DNA from: Sycobia sp. Sy_11
Lineage: Eukaryota; Arthropoda; Insecta; Hymenoptera; Epichrysomallidae
Direction: 5' to 3'
Assembly (NCBI GenBank): GCA_018907035.1
Contig: JACCIC010000049.1
Coordinates: forward strand, 1,390,001 to 1,454,000
Length of the DNA: 64,000 bases
Shown here: one piece after another, positions 24,180 through 36,973 of the stretch
Layout: each line of letters opens with the position of its first letter
Position numbering within the stretch: the stretch's first letter is position 1
Notes under the pieces: generated by a model
Database searches by the model: none
Told to the model about the DNA's origin: nothing
Seen by the model: only the letters and a program-made list of their open reading frames with translations
Position numbers and translations under genes: made by a program

Positions 24180-24660
24180 CTCGTGTATCGTTCGGCTCTT
24201 TGGCACGCGCGACTGGCAACAATGGGGAAAAAGAACGAGAACCCGGGGCCAGAATCCGCTTGGTGCGAGCGCGCGAAAGCGTCCCGATACGGACCAATGA
24301 CCGGAAGGCACGGACTTTACATCGAGACCTTACAGGCGCGATCTCGCCTTAAATGCCGTTTTGCATAATAGGGCAATAATGGCCAACTATATTATAGTGA
24401 GAGTGAGTACGCGAGGGGACAATTTAGTCCGTGGACATTATCCTTTACGCGGGCAATCGGCGGGATAAAATGTATTCGGTGGGCATGGCTTTGTATCATT
24501 ACGCAATCACGGCCCACCTGCGAAATAAGAGATAGATTCCGATCGTGCGTTAAATGGGGCGACGAGCGAATTTTTCCGCCATATCGAACGGTGACGGTGT
24601 TTGGATTGCGGAAGTTAGAGCGAACGTATTTGTTCGGATTTTCAATGGGGATTAATATAG
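24180..24660. promoter_or_regulatory. candidate conserved non-coding block
   Basis: About 480 bp of balanced, repeat-free sequence in a region otherwise full of microsatellites. Homeobox-like words (TTGCATAATA, AATAATGG, CATTACGCAAT) recur, and no sustained open frame has coding character. Enhancer function is inferred only from the absence of repeats and the composition; conservation was not tested. Confidence 0.25.
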
Positions 24661-24669
24661 ATATATATT

Positions 24670-24707
24670 TACACACACACGCGCGCGCGCGCACACACAC
24701 ACACACA
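24670..24707. repeat. (AC)n-(GC)n-(AC)n symmetrical tract
   Basis: CA units, then six CG units, then CA units again: an uninterrupted alternating purine-pyrimidine tract of 38 bp, strongly Z-DNA-prone. Confidence 0.95.
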
Positions 24708-25509
24708 TATATTATATTATATGGTTTTGATCGCCAGTTCGACTATAATCTTGATTGTAGAATATTTTCCATTTCGAATCGAAGGAATTCATTGAAAACG
24801 AGAGGATAATAAAGAGGTATTTGTAAAATTGCAGAAATATATACAATTCTCTAGTTCCAATAGATTTTCACATATTGCCTGTTATCGATCGACCTTCTGT
24901 ATCAATTTAGTCGTGAGTGTTCTGTTCTTAATTTTACAGGTGCTCAGTAAATTATTAGTCATTTTTGAATGATCGTCTTCTCTATTTACCTCTATTCTAC
25001 AATCTTGTCAAAAATTATATTTAATATCTTCAAAAAGCCCGGAAAGGGAGAAGGTTGTTAAATATTTATAATCAAAAATTTATATCTATGATAGTAGATC
25101 GAACGTCAATAAAGGTCGTGATTAATTCCATTCTGCAATGATTTATATATATATTAAATATTATTGAAAATGAAGAAAATTTTTCCCGATAGATCGATTT
25201 TGACGGCCTCTCTCAGTATCATGGCACTCGATATAATCATACATAACAATCCCGTACACATCTAATTTCCTCTGGGTATTTTAATCTCGAATTTCACATC
25301 CTATCGACACTAAATTTCTGCTAATCTATATATCGAATCCGCTTTTACATCCAACCTATCGACCAACCTGCAGACTCTTCTGTGCCGCACCGCGGCTATT
25401 AAAATACTTAACCTAAAAAAAATAATTCCCCCACCACTCTTCCTACATATTATATAGAACGTATATAGGTAATGCTCGAGTCTATATATAAAGATGCCCT
25501 CGCATTTTT

Positions 25510-25512
<3 letters not shown>
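24708..25512. other. AT-rich non-coding DNA
   Basis: No gene or larger repeat; a short TA run near 25144-25156. Confidence 0.55.

Positions 25513-25559
<47 letters not shown>
25513..25559. repeat. (TA)23 microsatellite
   Basis: Pure. Bases 25560-25737 after it are mixed, with a degenerate GA array at 25650-25684. Confidence 0.97.
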
Positions 25560-25566
<7 letters not shown>

Positions 25567-25653
25567 TCGGCCGTTATCTGTAACGCGCGCACTTATGCCC
25601 TTATGAAGGGGGATTTAACGCAGCGAGGCGATCGAGAGTAGTATAGAGTGAAG

Positions 25654-25685
<32 letters not shown>

Positions 25686-25735
25686 TCGAGTGAGAAGGGG
25701 AGAAGTAGGGAGAGAGCGTTAAACCTTACGTCGCG

Positions 25736-25737
<2 letters not shown>

Positions 25738-25769
<32 letters not shown>
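25738..25769. repeat. (TA)16 microsatellite
   Basis: Pure; separated from the next TA array by a 127-bp unique, moderately GC-rich spacer. Confidence 0.96.
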
Positions 25770-25773
<4 letters not shown>

Positions 25774-25894
25774 CGAGCAGCGCGGATGATCGTTACATTA
25801 CCGCGGGAATCCTGCTATAGATCGTTCGGGATCCATGGAGTGGAAGTGGGGGAGATAAGAGAGGAGTGTCTCCCGGATACTTAGTTTTAGATAC

Positions 25895-25896
<2 letters not shown>

Positions 25897-25950
<54 letters not shown>
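25897..25950. repeat. (TA)27 microsatellite
   Basis: Pure, one of the longer TA arrays. Confidence 0.97.
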
Positions 25951-25952
<2 letters not shown>

Positions 25953-27089
25953 ATATATTCGCTTTCCTTTTGACATTGGTGAAATTTCGCGCTCGTGCCC
26001 TCCTGCAAAGTGGAATTAGAGACGTTGGGGGCGAGCGGAATGGTTACCGTCGTAATTGGACACCCTACACACACATATCCACAGACTCGCGCGCGCGCAC
26101 GCATATAGAAGATTTTCGAGAAAACGCTCAATCCTTGTGGAGGACTGCTCTTTACCTACGTCGTATTCGACGTAAAGTTTAACTTACGGGGCAAACTGCA
26201 TAATTCGCGGCAAGAGATTATATATATATATATATATTTTTTTTTTTATAACTTTTATATACATAATGTTTTATAGGAGAAAATAACTTTATATTCTAAT
26301 AAAATTTGAAACGTGCCGGCGCGCGCGCGTGCGACTTTTACTTTTATACGGCATATATAAGTTTTCGTGGTAGTTCGCGTAAAAAAAAGTCGTGGATTAT
26401 AATTTTCGAAATTTATACGTTGTTACGTTATGCATATATAATGGAAAAGCCGTGGGTTAAGCCATTCAATCAGAATGGAAGTTCTCAATGGCATTCTATC
26501 CGAAATCATATATTTAGCTGTGCAAACTTCATTGGCGAATAATATTGCATTTGGGATTGCCTTCGTGCCTGTATTTGGATAGACGATTGTTAAAAATATA
26601 ATTTCCCTGCAAAGCAGTTATTTATCGGAAATAAAATAAGAAAGTTTAGAAATACAGAGTTTTATTATACGTTTCGTAAGAAATAAAGGGTTATAAAATA
26701 TCTTGGAAAAATTTCATTTACCGCTTTATGGAAGGAATGAAAATCTTATACGTTGGATATATTTTACAGCACCGAACGAATATGGAAATCTGTCAAATAC
26801 GTTTTCCGTATTCCGTATAAAATTCTGATGATTTTTGTAGAAATAACCAGCTGAAGGAAATTAATTTTTTTTTCAAGAAATTAAGCAAAAAACTGAATAT
26901 AGGTAATTTGTTCATTAACTTAAAGTTAATTAAAATATTTATATATTCATACGATTTTTCTATATACGTATAAGTTCTAATTTTGAATCGGATAATATGA
27001 ATAAATTATAGCTCAAAATAATACAAGATAAATTATTCCTTAAATTAGAAAATGATTGAATAAAAAACACATTTTTAAGAATAGACTTG

Positions 27090-27092
<3 letters not shown>
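25951..27092. other. mixed then AT-rich non-coding DNA
   Basis: Contains (CG)/(CA) steps at 26085-26101, (TA)8 plus T10 at 26220-26247, and GCGCGCGCG at about 26320. From 26530 on it is AT-rich and featureless. No gene. Confidence 0.55.

Positions 27093-27147
<55 letters not shown>
27093..27147. repeat. (TA)27 microsatellite
   Basis: Pure array; partner array 120 bp downstream across an AT-rich spacer. Confidence 0.97.
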
Positions 27148-27154
<7 letters not shown>

Positions 27155-27262
27155 AGATTTGAAAACGTAGTAGAGAAATAAAGTCGTTTTCTGTATATTA
27201 CTATTGCACGTACAATTTGAAAATGAAAATACATAACTAATGTTTTGAAAGTAAATTTTTCA

Positions 27263-27267
<5 letters not shown>

Positions 27268-27313
<46 letters not shown>
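27268..27313. repeat. (TA)23 microsatellite
   Basis: Pure array flanked by ATGTAT and ACATGTATGTAT steps. Confidence 0.97.
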
Positions 27314-27322
<9 letters not shown>

Positions 27323-27867
27323 ATATTTAAAAGAAAATATGCTTTGTATTGTTTTAAAGGAACAATGAAACTCGACTTCATAAATTCTACTTCAAAATTA
27401 GTAGTAAAACCTGTCGACTATTCAATTAGTTTAAATAATCTGTATAGCACAATTAAAAACTTGGACTAGAGTTCTTCATAAACGTAAATCATGTGTTTTT
27501 CTTACTCTCTCTCTCTCTCTCTCGCTCTCGACCCACCGACCAAAATTGCATTTTTATCATTTTACGTACATTGAATAAAAACTGATTTGCACGAACGTTT
27601 TGAAAGGCGAAAAGAATATTAAACTTACGGTAGTTAAATATATTAAGCAGCACACGGAGTAAGCAGTAAGTATACAGTAAAACTTAGTAAAATATGAAAG
27701 TAAAAAAGGATACACACGAGCGTCGGGATTCTGGTAAAAATCACTCACTTACGGATAACACAGAATGATACAATATTGGCGTAAACATGTATGTATATTA
27801 TGTAATAAGTGTAACCGTTCAGTGATATAATGTATTTTACGTAAATGAAAATCAGTTAGGTACATCT

Positions 27868-27875
<8 letters not shown>
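27314..27875. other. AT-rich non-coding DNA
   Basis: Short CT array at 27505-27529; no gene. Confidence 0.55.

Positions 27876-27919
<44 letters not shown>
27876..27919. repeat. (TA)22 microsatellite
   Basis: Pure array, preceded by two CATA steps. Confidence 0.97.
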
Positions 27920-27922
<3 letters not shown>

Positions 27923-28719
27923 AAAAGCATAAGATCGTATAAGAAATAAAAGAAAGATTGGTACCGAGACCCGGCCAACGTTCTTTGCCAAGATATTATC
28001 GCTAATTTTTGAAAGATTCTTCGAAGTTAGAGGTGTGATTTTCCACGTAATAAATGTATATAATGGAAAAAAGTAAATTATAGGCCACGGTATATATGCG
28101 AGAATTGATGTAACGTTCACACACATACAGAGCCTCTTCCCCCTCCGACACACACATACATTTGATCTCCAAGTGCTTAAAAGATGTATCGGTTATGATT
28201 TGTATTTTAGATGAATTTATTTAGATATTCTACAGTTTGCATATATATGTTTGCAAATATACATTATTCAATTTTAAAGCACCGTAAATTTTGCAGTTTA
28301 CATAACATATATTGTATCCGATGTGTTGCACCGAGAAAAATCTTTTCAGCTAATATCTAGTAAAAATCTTCACGAGCTCAATCGAAGCTCAATCGAAAAA
28401 GCCGTTTATTTCATTTCGCAAAGCATTTATCAGATTCGAATGGATGTTTTTTTTTTTTTTTTTTTTAATTAAAATAAATTTTTTCAATTAAAGCAAATGA
28501 TTTTTCACTTTGAGAGCACAGTTTTGTCGGAATGCACCGAGAGAAAGTACTAATTTTTATAACATATTGCGGGTCGTAAGCCTTTATTAATGCTACGCCC
28601 GGCATCGCTTGTGCATTTCGAACATATCAGTGAGCCAAGAGCCTATGTTTGTACGTTTCAAAAGCGCAAGATCACATTCGAATAGTATCAAATATCTACA
28701 TAATACCAACCTCACGATT

Positions 28720-28721
<2 letters not shown>
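27920..28721. other. AT-rich DNA with a T20 tract
   Basis: Tandem 11-bp unit (agctcaatcga) at 28374-28395; homopolymer T20 at 28447-28466. The word gcaccgagaaa, or a near copy, occurs near 28328 and 28534. A GC-richer patch (28565-28625) stands out slightly. No gene. Confidence 0.55.

Positions 28722-28766
<45 letters not shown>
28722..28766. repeat. (TA)22 microsatellite
   Basis: Pure, then a broken TAATATATATA tail. Paired with the array at 28913. Confidence 0.97.
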
Positions 28767-28773
<7 letters not shown>

Positions 28774-28908
28774 TAGTGTTAGAAGAAGCGGAAAACTACT
28801 CTCGGTGTACTTTTCAAGAAAAACATGTGCTCGATAGTCGAGAAATAATTTTTCTCAGTGTATTAAGCAACTGAGATTGATATAAGTTATTGCGTAAGAC
28901 GTGTAAAA

Positions 28909-28912
<4 letters not shown>

Positions 28913-28957
<45 letters not shown>
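28913..28957. repeat. (TA)22 microsatellite
   Basis: Pure; the 146-bp spacer from the preceding array is unique. Confidence 0.97.
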
Positions 28958-28959
<2 letters not shown>

Positions 28960-30055
28960 AAGCTATAATACGCTGGGAAGATAAAATTTCTTGGCTCTCC
29001 GACGTAGGTCTGCGATTTTCGTTCGGGGAATTGCTTAGTCTCCGTCGAACAATCGACGTTCTCTTCCGAAAACGATCATCCGAGCGATTATGGAAAATAT
29101 TTAACTGTATACGGTCACGTCGACTTATTCGTTGGTCGCGAGGCGCGCCGCTTGCATAGATTTTACATATCACGGTGTAGAATATTACGAAGTCGAATCG
29201 CGAATTCGAGAAATACTTTATAAAAGGAAATTTTTTTTTGGCAGGACGAAGGCAGGTCTCGTCCTCGAGGGCGAGGGTCAAACGATTAACGAAACTTCTT
29301 CGATATCGTGCGTTCTAAATCGCCGCGGTGTAAAGAGCCAGGCATCTAAATCATAAACAGATAAAGATTCGCTACGTATGTGTATGGAAGAGTATCGAAA
29401 CCTCGGCAGACGAGAAAACATCTGGGATTCAGTTGATTAACAAGAGCGGCGACGCAGACCGTTATCGCAACGCCCGGACTCGGCACGATCTCGTAAACGT
29501 TTTATTTGCGTGTGTCTCAAAAATGATTTTCGATACATTGTTTCAGGTAGATATGTATAATCGCTAGATCGGGCAGTTTTACGATGATTTCCGATACCGT
29601 TTGAGGAGGTTCTCGAGTCGTCCTTACCGCGAAATTGACGGAGTTCCGTTTGGCTAATTTTGGGCTTCGTTCGATCCCCAAACGAAGAAGTATACGCGAG
29701 TCCGTCTAATTCCGACACAGCACCCTTCTACTCCATGAGCTTTTGTGAGGAACTTTGTAAAGAACGAATAAAAGCGTCGTACCAATTAATGGCGGATTGC
29801 ACGATAATTAAAATAGAGAGACCGAGAACGCAGGCATTTTATTTCTTCCGACAGGACTCGCGCCATCTCCGAATTTCGCCGAGAATTTTAATTCCAATAA
29901 AGCGCGTCAGTTCCATAAAACATTATTTTGTGTTACTGTTCAAACGTAAAATCATGTACATAATCGAGCTGCGCGCGGTTCAACTCGCGCTCGTGTTCCG
30001 GGCAATAAGAAACATAATTGGAAAATATAAAGTGCGGTAGCTAGTAAGTGTGTAC

Positions 30056-30056
<1 letters not shown>
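28958..30056. other. unique mixed sequence
   Basis: About 1.1 kb largely free of microsatellites, fairly balanced in composition. Open frames at 28890-29159 and 29660-30040 (plus) and 29437-29718 (minus) show no recognisable family and no consistent coding character. No gene is called, but this is one of the cleaner stretches. Confidence 0.4.

Positions 30057-30114
<58 letters not shown>
30057..30114. repeat. (TA)29 microsatellite
   Basis: Pure array, among the longest in the window. Confidence 0.97.
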
Positions 30115-30115
<1 letters not shown>

Positions 30116-30470
30116 GCTAATTGAAAGACTCATACGCGCCTGCTCGCGACGATGAGCGACTAGAAGCGAGCCCGAGACAGAGAGCTCTTCTCCTCCTAAA
30201 AAGAGGATACCGAGTCGTGACTCGTCCAAAAAAAAAAAACGGCGCGCGATAAAGATCAGAAGTTTTTAATGGAAACAAGGTTGGGGTGAAAAGAAAATGA
30301 AATATACATCCGAGTCATATGTACGCATAGGATCTATGCCATTTCATGGACTGGTATGTTTTTGCGACTGCGAAGAAGGAGAATTGACTATTGCGCCGGG
30401 GTATAATGTTGCTTAAATAGGTCTCCTTCCGTTGTGCAATTTTTTATCCTTCCTTTGTGGTGTCTACACG

Positions 30471-30504
<34 letters not shown>

Positions 30505-31043
30505 CGTGCACATGGAAAAAGTATACGTGTTCAATTAGGAACTTTCGTACCTGCGCCACTAAATTATTTAATGCGGCGTAGAAACGTATATAAGTTTCCA
30601 ATTGACCGCAATTTCTATGTATTATACCCTTCCATGTCTCTATTAGATTAGAGCGAAATAATGGCTTGCAACATGTGAAAAATGTGCTAGGGGCTGAAAG
30701 AGAGTACGAGAGTCGGAGGAAAAGGCTAAAAACCGCCGCGTGCATCCTTGACCAGAGCCAAGGGTTGTACATATATCTATATATCTGTATCTATATATAC
30801 CGAATGCAATTGGCAACTCGAAGCTCTCTTGCTCTCTGTTTTTCATTTCTACTGAGACGCGACGGCGACGACTACGCGGCCCTGTAATTGAGAAAAAGCG
30901 AGTTGCTCGCAAGAACGGGAGATGTACAAAAACAAGAAAAAATATATATATATCGAGTACATCGACTGGTCGCCCATATTTCCTTAGGATTATGAAAAAG
31001 CACCGTTGTTTTTCCGGAAAATTATTCTAAAAAGTCAATCACA

Positions 31044-31044
<1 letters not shown>
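30115..31044. other. mixed non-coding DNA
   Basis: Includes a (CA)13 array at 30473-30498, an A10 run near 30230 and broken TA/TC steps at 30768-30800. No gene. Confidence 0.5.

Positions 31045-31087
<43 letters not shown>
31045..31087. repeat. (TA)21 microsatellite
   Basis: Pure; followed 142 bp later by another TA array. Confidence 0.97.
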
Positions 31088-31089
<2 letters not shown>

Positions 31090-31225
31090 CTTAATATAAT
31101 TTTTAAGATAATGCGTACATGTACAGTGAACCGGGCGCGATAGCATCGGTGAAAATTTTTTTTTTCACATTGGACTTTTTGCTGTGCAAGCTGCGAAAAA
31201 TCGCAACCACAAAGAGCGATGGTGT

Positions 31226-31229
<4 letters not shown>

Positions 31230-31270
<41 letters not shown>
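31230..31270. repeat. (TA)20 microsatellite
   Basis: Pure, then a (GATA)n-like degenerate tail to 31295. Confidence 0.96.
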
Positions 31271-31272
<2 letters not shown>

Positions 31273-31484
31273 TAGATATAGATATAACATAGATATACTT
31301 ACGAGAGGCTATCGGAGCTTCGCTCCTTTTTTTCTAATAACGATCCGCGCGAGCGGGCGCGCCTATCACTTTCCTCGGACGGAGTGCATTCCGCAGCCCG
31401 GAAACGGGTTTTACCCTTCCCTTTCGTCGATGGGTCTCCTCTGGTTCCCCTCTTCCATCATCCCACCCCATCAACCCATCGATG

Positions 31485-31486
31485 CG

Positions 31487-31523
<37 letters not shown>
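31485..31523. repeat. (TA)n-(TG)7 compound microsatellite
   Basis: TA units passing into TG units at about 31509. Confidence 0.95.
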
Positions 31524-31885
31524 ATAAACGCACGCGAATGCCCGCACGATTTGCTCGTGACGCAATTAAAATTACTGGTTAAAGTATAATTGCCGACGAC
31601 GTTGTTATACATTTACGATTTAATTTGCCGACTCGAGAGGTATAAAGAGAGAGAGAGAGAGAGAGAGAGAGAGCGGGCAGTGTGGGGAGGGGGAATGGTG
31701 GTGGAGATACGAGGCACCGGTTACAGAAGTCCGCCGCTTTTCTCTCCCTTCTGCGTACATTCTACCCCATCGCGTACGAATTTTCCTTCACCGACTCACT
31801 GACTCGCGGTCTTCCTTTGACGTCTCGTCGACGAATCGTGCGCGGATGCTTCTGATTTTTCCCTTCCACCTCTGCCTCTCCTTCT

Positions 31886-31922
<37 letters not shown>

Positions 31923-32240
31923 TCGTACATCCCCCGTCCCCAGATCTCTTTCCAATCTTAATTTTAACGAATCACGCGCCGCGTTCTAGCAGAAGAGCGG
32001 CGAGGGGGGAGGGAAGGGGCATTTAATAAATCGAGGGGAATTGAATTTATGACTGGTCGTATTGGAAAATGGAGCTATATATAAGGTGCGAAGAAGAAAA
32101 TTGCTTTTGGCGCGCGGTGCAGGTAAAAGGCCATGGGGGTTGGTGAGGGGGGAGGCGGTCATAGAAAAAGATCTCGCCGTTTATTAATTAACGATGGTAC
32201 GCTGGTGGGCGTGCACAGCAATATATATATATATATACAT
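31524..32240. other. GC-richer DNA with GA and CT arrays
   Basis: Holds (GA)14 at 31646-31673 and (CT)15 at 31888-31918 about 215 bp apart in inverted orientation. G-rich patches at 31678-31705 and 32000-32020, and (AT)9 at 32221-32238. No gene. Confidence 0.6.
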
Positions 32241-33513
32241 ATACATGTACATATATGCACATACACATGCATATTGGAGGATATGTTGAAGCGCGTCGTT
32301 TCGTCGAATTATCCACGACCGGCACACTCGAATCGCTCGTTATTTATACTTCGAGAATGGACCACTTTGCCGTTCTCGAGATATAATAAATCATCGATCC
32401 GATTATCCTGAGATTTGTCATCGATATAATTGAATATCAATGGGACTGCGTGCGGATATTAGGGGTGGTATGTTATAATTAAAGTGGATCGTACATCAAT
32501 TTAAGTGGGCTAATAAGAAAGAATCTAACATATAAATAATAATCACGTTCTTTCAGCTTTGTTTTTCTCTATTATTTTATTCAACGAAAAGTTAATCTTT
32601 CAAAACGACTCTTTAATTTATGAAAAGTTAAAATGGAATCGGATCTCTATGTCAGCAACTATGTTTTAAATTTTCTGTATTACGAATCTAAAAATTGATA
32701 TAAAAGGCGCCTATTATCGGCTTGTTTTTTTATTATAGTCGATCAACAGACCGACTATAGTTTCAATCTTCAGGACAAATAATTGAATAATATGAAATTC
32801 ATAGTACATTCATTAATAGTTTTAACCGCTTCTTAAGCACACAATATATGGATTTTATGACGGAATTTTCTGAACTGAATTCTTTGCCCCGAAGATGTCT
32901 ACAAACTAGTGCGAATATTGGCTAATGTCAATAAAATAAAAGCCGATAGCGGAGAAAGTTTGTATCAATTTATTGTTTTATTACAACATAGCTTTCATAG
33001 ATCGCGTATATGTCTAATTATCCATAGTAAATATTAAAAAATTAAGCGTTTGTAACGGGAATAATTTCTAGTTATATCTCACTGTTTCGAATCGCTATAT
33101 TACGAATTCAAGCGTATTTTCTCGATGACGTTGAAAGATTCTTTCGACGAATATATCCGTATACATCTAGCTCAATTACATATTTGATCATTTACTTCAC
33201 AGCATGGTAGAGTACACAGACGCACAACACGCTTAAAGTTTCGTAATCGAAAATTACGTTTTTCCATCTTTTTTTTTTTTTATTCCTTGCCAATGAGAAG
33301 AGAAAAGGAAAAAGTTCTAGTAAAAATTTATTGTTGCCAATTTATTCTTTTAGAAAGTTACTTTATCCGTAGCTCTGAGTGTACATTGCCGCGATGTGCG
33401 CGCGCGTATATTATATACATACATGTGATACATAACACCACAATAATGTTTAATTATATAAGAGAATCGAACGTATTCATTATCCAACGGTCAGTGAGAG
33501 AAGAAGAAGAAGG

Positions 33514-33549
<36 letters not shown>

Positions 33550-34804
33550 CCACGTGCCGTAATTATAATACTTATACCAATCTTCGATGCGATTGCCATG
33601 TTAATTTTTTAATTTTTACTTATTTTATTTTACTATGGCGATTTCGTGTAAAATGCTTGAAATTAAAAACACGCAAAATCGTTTTAAAAAGTAATATTAC
33701 AGTAAGATTTTAAATCTCTTTACGGAATGAAAATTTTACGATGTGCATTGTACATATAGAATGTTTTTCTCCAAATTCTATATACTTGCTTTGGACTCTT
33801 TGGATTTGGACACGATTGAAACGATGGATTTCTCGTGTACAGTTGCCACTGTTGCATTGAAATTTCATGAAATCGATATAATTCGAAGCTCATTCGGTCC
33901 AAGAGTACAGGTATTAATTGAAAAAATTTCCCGCAATACCTAATACATCTAATAACTGCTAATTAAGTGAGAAGGTACTGTATAGCTCGAAGCGGGAGAT
34001 CGTTAGTTTCTAAAACTTTGATTATTTTGGAGGTAATCACAGCTACGTCGTTCCATCTGGATAATTGAGCTGTTCACCCTTTGTTAGAAACGTCATTGGT
34101 TATACTACAAGCTCAAGGACTTCACGATACAGGTCATCACGATCTAGTAAAAACACTTACTATTTTATTTTGTTTGCAAGGCCTGTCATTTAATTTGTAC
34201 AAATGCGATTTGTTAACAAATGATAAGGAACTTGTAATTTGATTGATAGATAAGAATCTCACCTGGCATAAAATTCCATTTTTTTTATTGTTATTACCCA
34301 TATTTTTGATGGCTGAGAAAAGCAAGTAAATTGTTAAAGGCACATGTAGCATATCTAGAATATTTCCACGATCATGTTACAAAGCCTCGCAAATAGTATT
34401 AAATTGTCCGCCGCCTTCCTCGCCGCGTTCCCCGTCCAAATAGTCTTCCACGTGGGGAGCATCCAAATGATATTTTTTATCTGCCGAAACAGGCCAATGG
34501 GCTCTCTTGCCTTTTGTATGGCATCGCGGTGATTTAAAAGTAAACCGCGATCTATACGCGATTTCTAAACACGAGCAACTTACCGCGAGCACGTTAGACA
34601 TATACTAATTAGCGCCGGTGCGCTCTCGGGTTGCGTAAAAGATCTCTATGTGGGGCCTATCCTCCTCCGTTCCCTCCTACCCCAGACAACCTTCGACATT
34701 TTCCTCCCGTCCTCGTCATCGGTAGACATTATTGCAGAGTTCGCGCTGTCCTTTGTTACGGCCCGCTGAGCGCTCGCGTGATGCATTAATTTTTCGCTCG
34801 ATCG

Positions 34805-34805
<1 letters not shown>
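32241..34805. other. AT-rich non-coding DNA
   Basis: About 2.5 kb without a supported gene. An 8-bp hairpin (tatagtcg 32734-32741 with cgactata 32752-32759), a T11 run near 33271 and a (GA)13 array at 33519-33545 are the only structures seen. From 34380 to 34790 it is GC-richer. Confidence 0.55.

Positions 34806-34850
<45 letters not shown>
34806..34850. repeat. (TA)22 microsatellite
   Basis: Pure array ending in a TGTATAATA step. Confidence 0.97.
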
Positions 34851-34854
<4 letters not shown>

Positions 34855-36387
34855 AATACGTCGCTCCGAGGAATTAATTGGAACGCGAGGATAATGATGT
34901 CTCTTTTCCGTAATTTTTTATTTTTTATTTTTTGCGTTGTAGTCTCGCGCGCTCGTCCATGTAGCTCGGGCGATGAGAGAATGGGGAAAGAGGGATGAGG
35001 GGGCAGCGGGTACCGGGAGCAGCGGATTTTAATTAGTGCGACTCGGAGGAGAAGAGGGGTTGCTCAATCTTCGGAAAAAGAGCCTCGTGTTTTTCAACGA
35101 TCGAGGTTTGCATCGGCGACCAATGCGACGGTAGTTTTGCCGACTTAACCTGTAATGGGGGGGGGGGGCGTGAGCGGGAGCGGGAGAATCCCTCGGTAGA
35201 TTTGTGAGAATTGCGCAGAGAATATCGATTTTTGCGATCTTTCGAAGTCCCGGAGTTTTTTTTATATATTTGAGCATTGGATAATAGATTTTTTTATTTG
35301 TCAAATGAAGGAAATGATTGAGCTAAAATTATTACTATATCGAGGAACGACGAGATGGAATGAGCAGCGTCGGAAACAATTATAACGCCGTATTACAAAA
35401 TTTAAAAGAGGTATATAAATTTTTTTGTTATATATATAATAAAACGTAATGAAATGTTTCATAATCTCTTTCGCAGATTTGAACGGAGCTTCTGAACTCA
35501 TTGTTTTTCTTGCAAGTTCTATAAGCTTGAAAAAAGCAATAGAAGTTTGAAACAATAGATGTTTTCTTTAACAAAAGAACTTACGTAAATAGTATCAGCT
35601 AATCGGATTATCATAAAATAAGCTCTGGTTCTTACCTGAAACAAAAACAAACATCACAATTAGCAATTTGTATTAATTATATTAATTTCAATTTATAATC
35701 TACATTTTAATTTAATGGAAGTCAAACTCGAAAGCCTTTTATAAGATTACTCTTGTACTGAATAATTATTAAATTGTACATTTATGCAAAGGGGTTGTTT
35801 AATATTTTTAGACAAATAAACGAATTACCAATAATGAAGCATCCAGCTTTTACACCCAGTTTCACAATTCGATTATAATTTCATTGGCCACTGTATATGT
35901 TAATAAGTATGTTTTATATGATTCAAAGGTGAATTCAAAGTAGATTTTCAGGAAGAATTTTTTATTTGTCCTATTATATGTATATTTTTTTCAATTTCAA
36001 TTTCAATATAATAATATTATACTAACTGTGGAGCAATACTGTTTTATAAGGATAGACTGCTGTTAAGAACTTCACTGTTTGTAGAATTAATAATAATTTT
36101 ACTTTTTGATGTATGCCTGAAGCTAAAGCAGCTAAAATTTATTTTGTGATATTGAAATGGTAAACGAGCGTAAAAAGTGTATCAGAATAATGAAAATTAA
36201 ATGCGATAAGAAAACATTTACGCCTATAATAATAATTGTGTTTCTAATCGAAATACATGTATGACAATAATTAAGAGAAATAAACCTAGTGTAAAAAATT
36301 TTTTTTTAATGATTTAATTTTTTGTTATATTATCAAAGATACATAATATAAACCCATATAAACACCTTTGACTTTTAATAAATCAGT
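34851..36387. other. mixed then AT-rich non-coding DNA
   Basis: A G12 run at 35157-35168, and a (TTTCAA)3 tandem hexamer at about 35989-36006. From 35250 it is AT-rich with no gene seen. Confidence 0.55.
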
Positions 36388-36552
36388 TCACTCCATGAGT
36401 TTCTCATGCCAGCTTTGCTCTGATGCAGTGGTGCCCTCGTAGATGTGGTAGACGTTTTGTTTCCCAATACTGAGAAAGATGTTTTTTCAAAAATTACTCC
36501 ATGTTCTACTAAAGGTCAGACGAACTTCACTTATGACAAATTTTACTATGAG
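36388..36552 (-). pseudogene. short coding-like relic, family unknown
   Basis: A minus-strand frame reads from 36552 to a stop at 36388-36390, with one internal TGA at 36487-36489. The last 30 codons have ordinary, protein-like composition (IGKQNVYHIYEG, then SEQSWHEKLME). Bases 36391-36480 are close to half G+C while both sides are strongly AT-rich. I do not recognise the family. A decayed transposon or retroposed fragment is the likeliest reading; a chance frame is not excluded. Confidence 0.3.
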
Positions 36553-36963
36553 TTACGTTCCAGATAATTATTATACTAAATTTTATGGGAAAAAATTTAT
36601 ACGTTGTAAATTGTAGATCGTAATTTTTGACGATACATTTTTCTCAGAGTTAGATTTATATATGAGCATTTTCTGAAAATCACGAAGCCTGTGAGAAAAT
36701 CTTCTGTTCCGTATATAAATATCTATTCCACCGTGATGCGCAATCGTAATTTTCCCCTTTTTCACCTCCTTCTTTGTTTCTCTACTGTAAGCTAGCCTCC
36801 GATCGCGCAACGCCTTCCGAGATCACCCCCACCCTCCTCCCGAATCCTACCCCCTCAGATTTCTCGCCGTTCAACGTTCTCCGCCCTCCCTTCCCAATAC
36901 ACCCCACTCTTCCTTCGATTATATTTATCGTCTCCCTCGATCTTTACCTTCAATTGGCATTCG
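36553..36963. other. AT-rich passing into C-rich DNA
   Basis: AT-rich to about 36750, then a C- and T-rich run (36770-36955) with many CCC and CTC steps. No gene. Confidence 0.5.
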
Positions 36964-36973
36964 ACACACACAC

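Noticed and set aside
28447..28466. T20 tract as a retroposed poly(A) tail (minus strand)
   Set aside because: The sequence that would precede the tail is plain AT-rich DNA, and no target duplication is seen.
29664..29690. GTTCGATCCCC word
   Set aside because: The flanking bases do not form a T-arm.
29660..30040. 126-codon plus-strand frame
   Set aside because: Amino-acid order shows no family signature and no supporting context.
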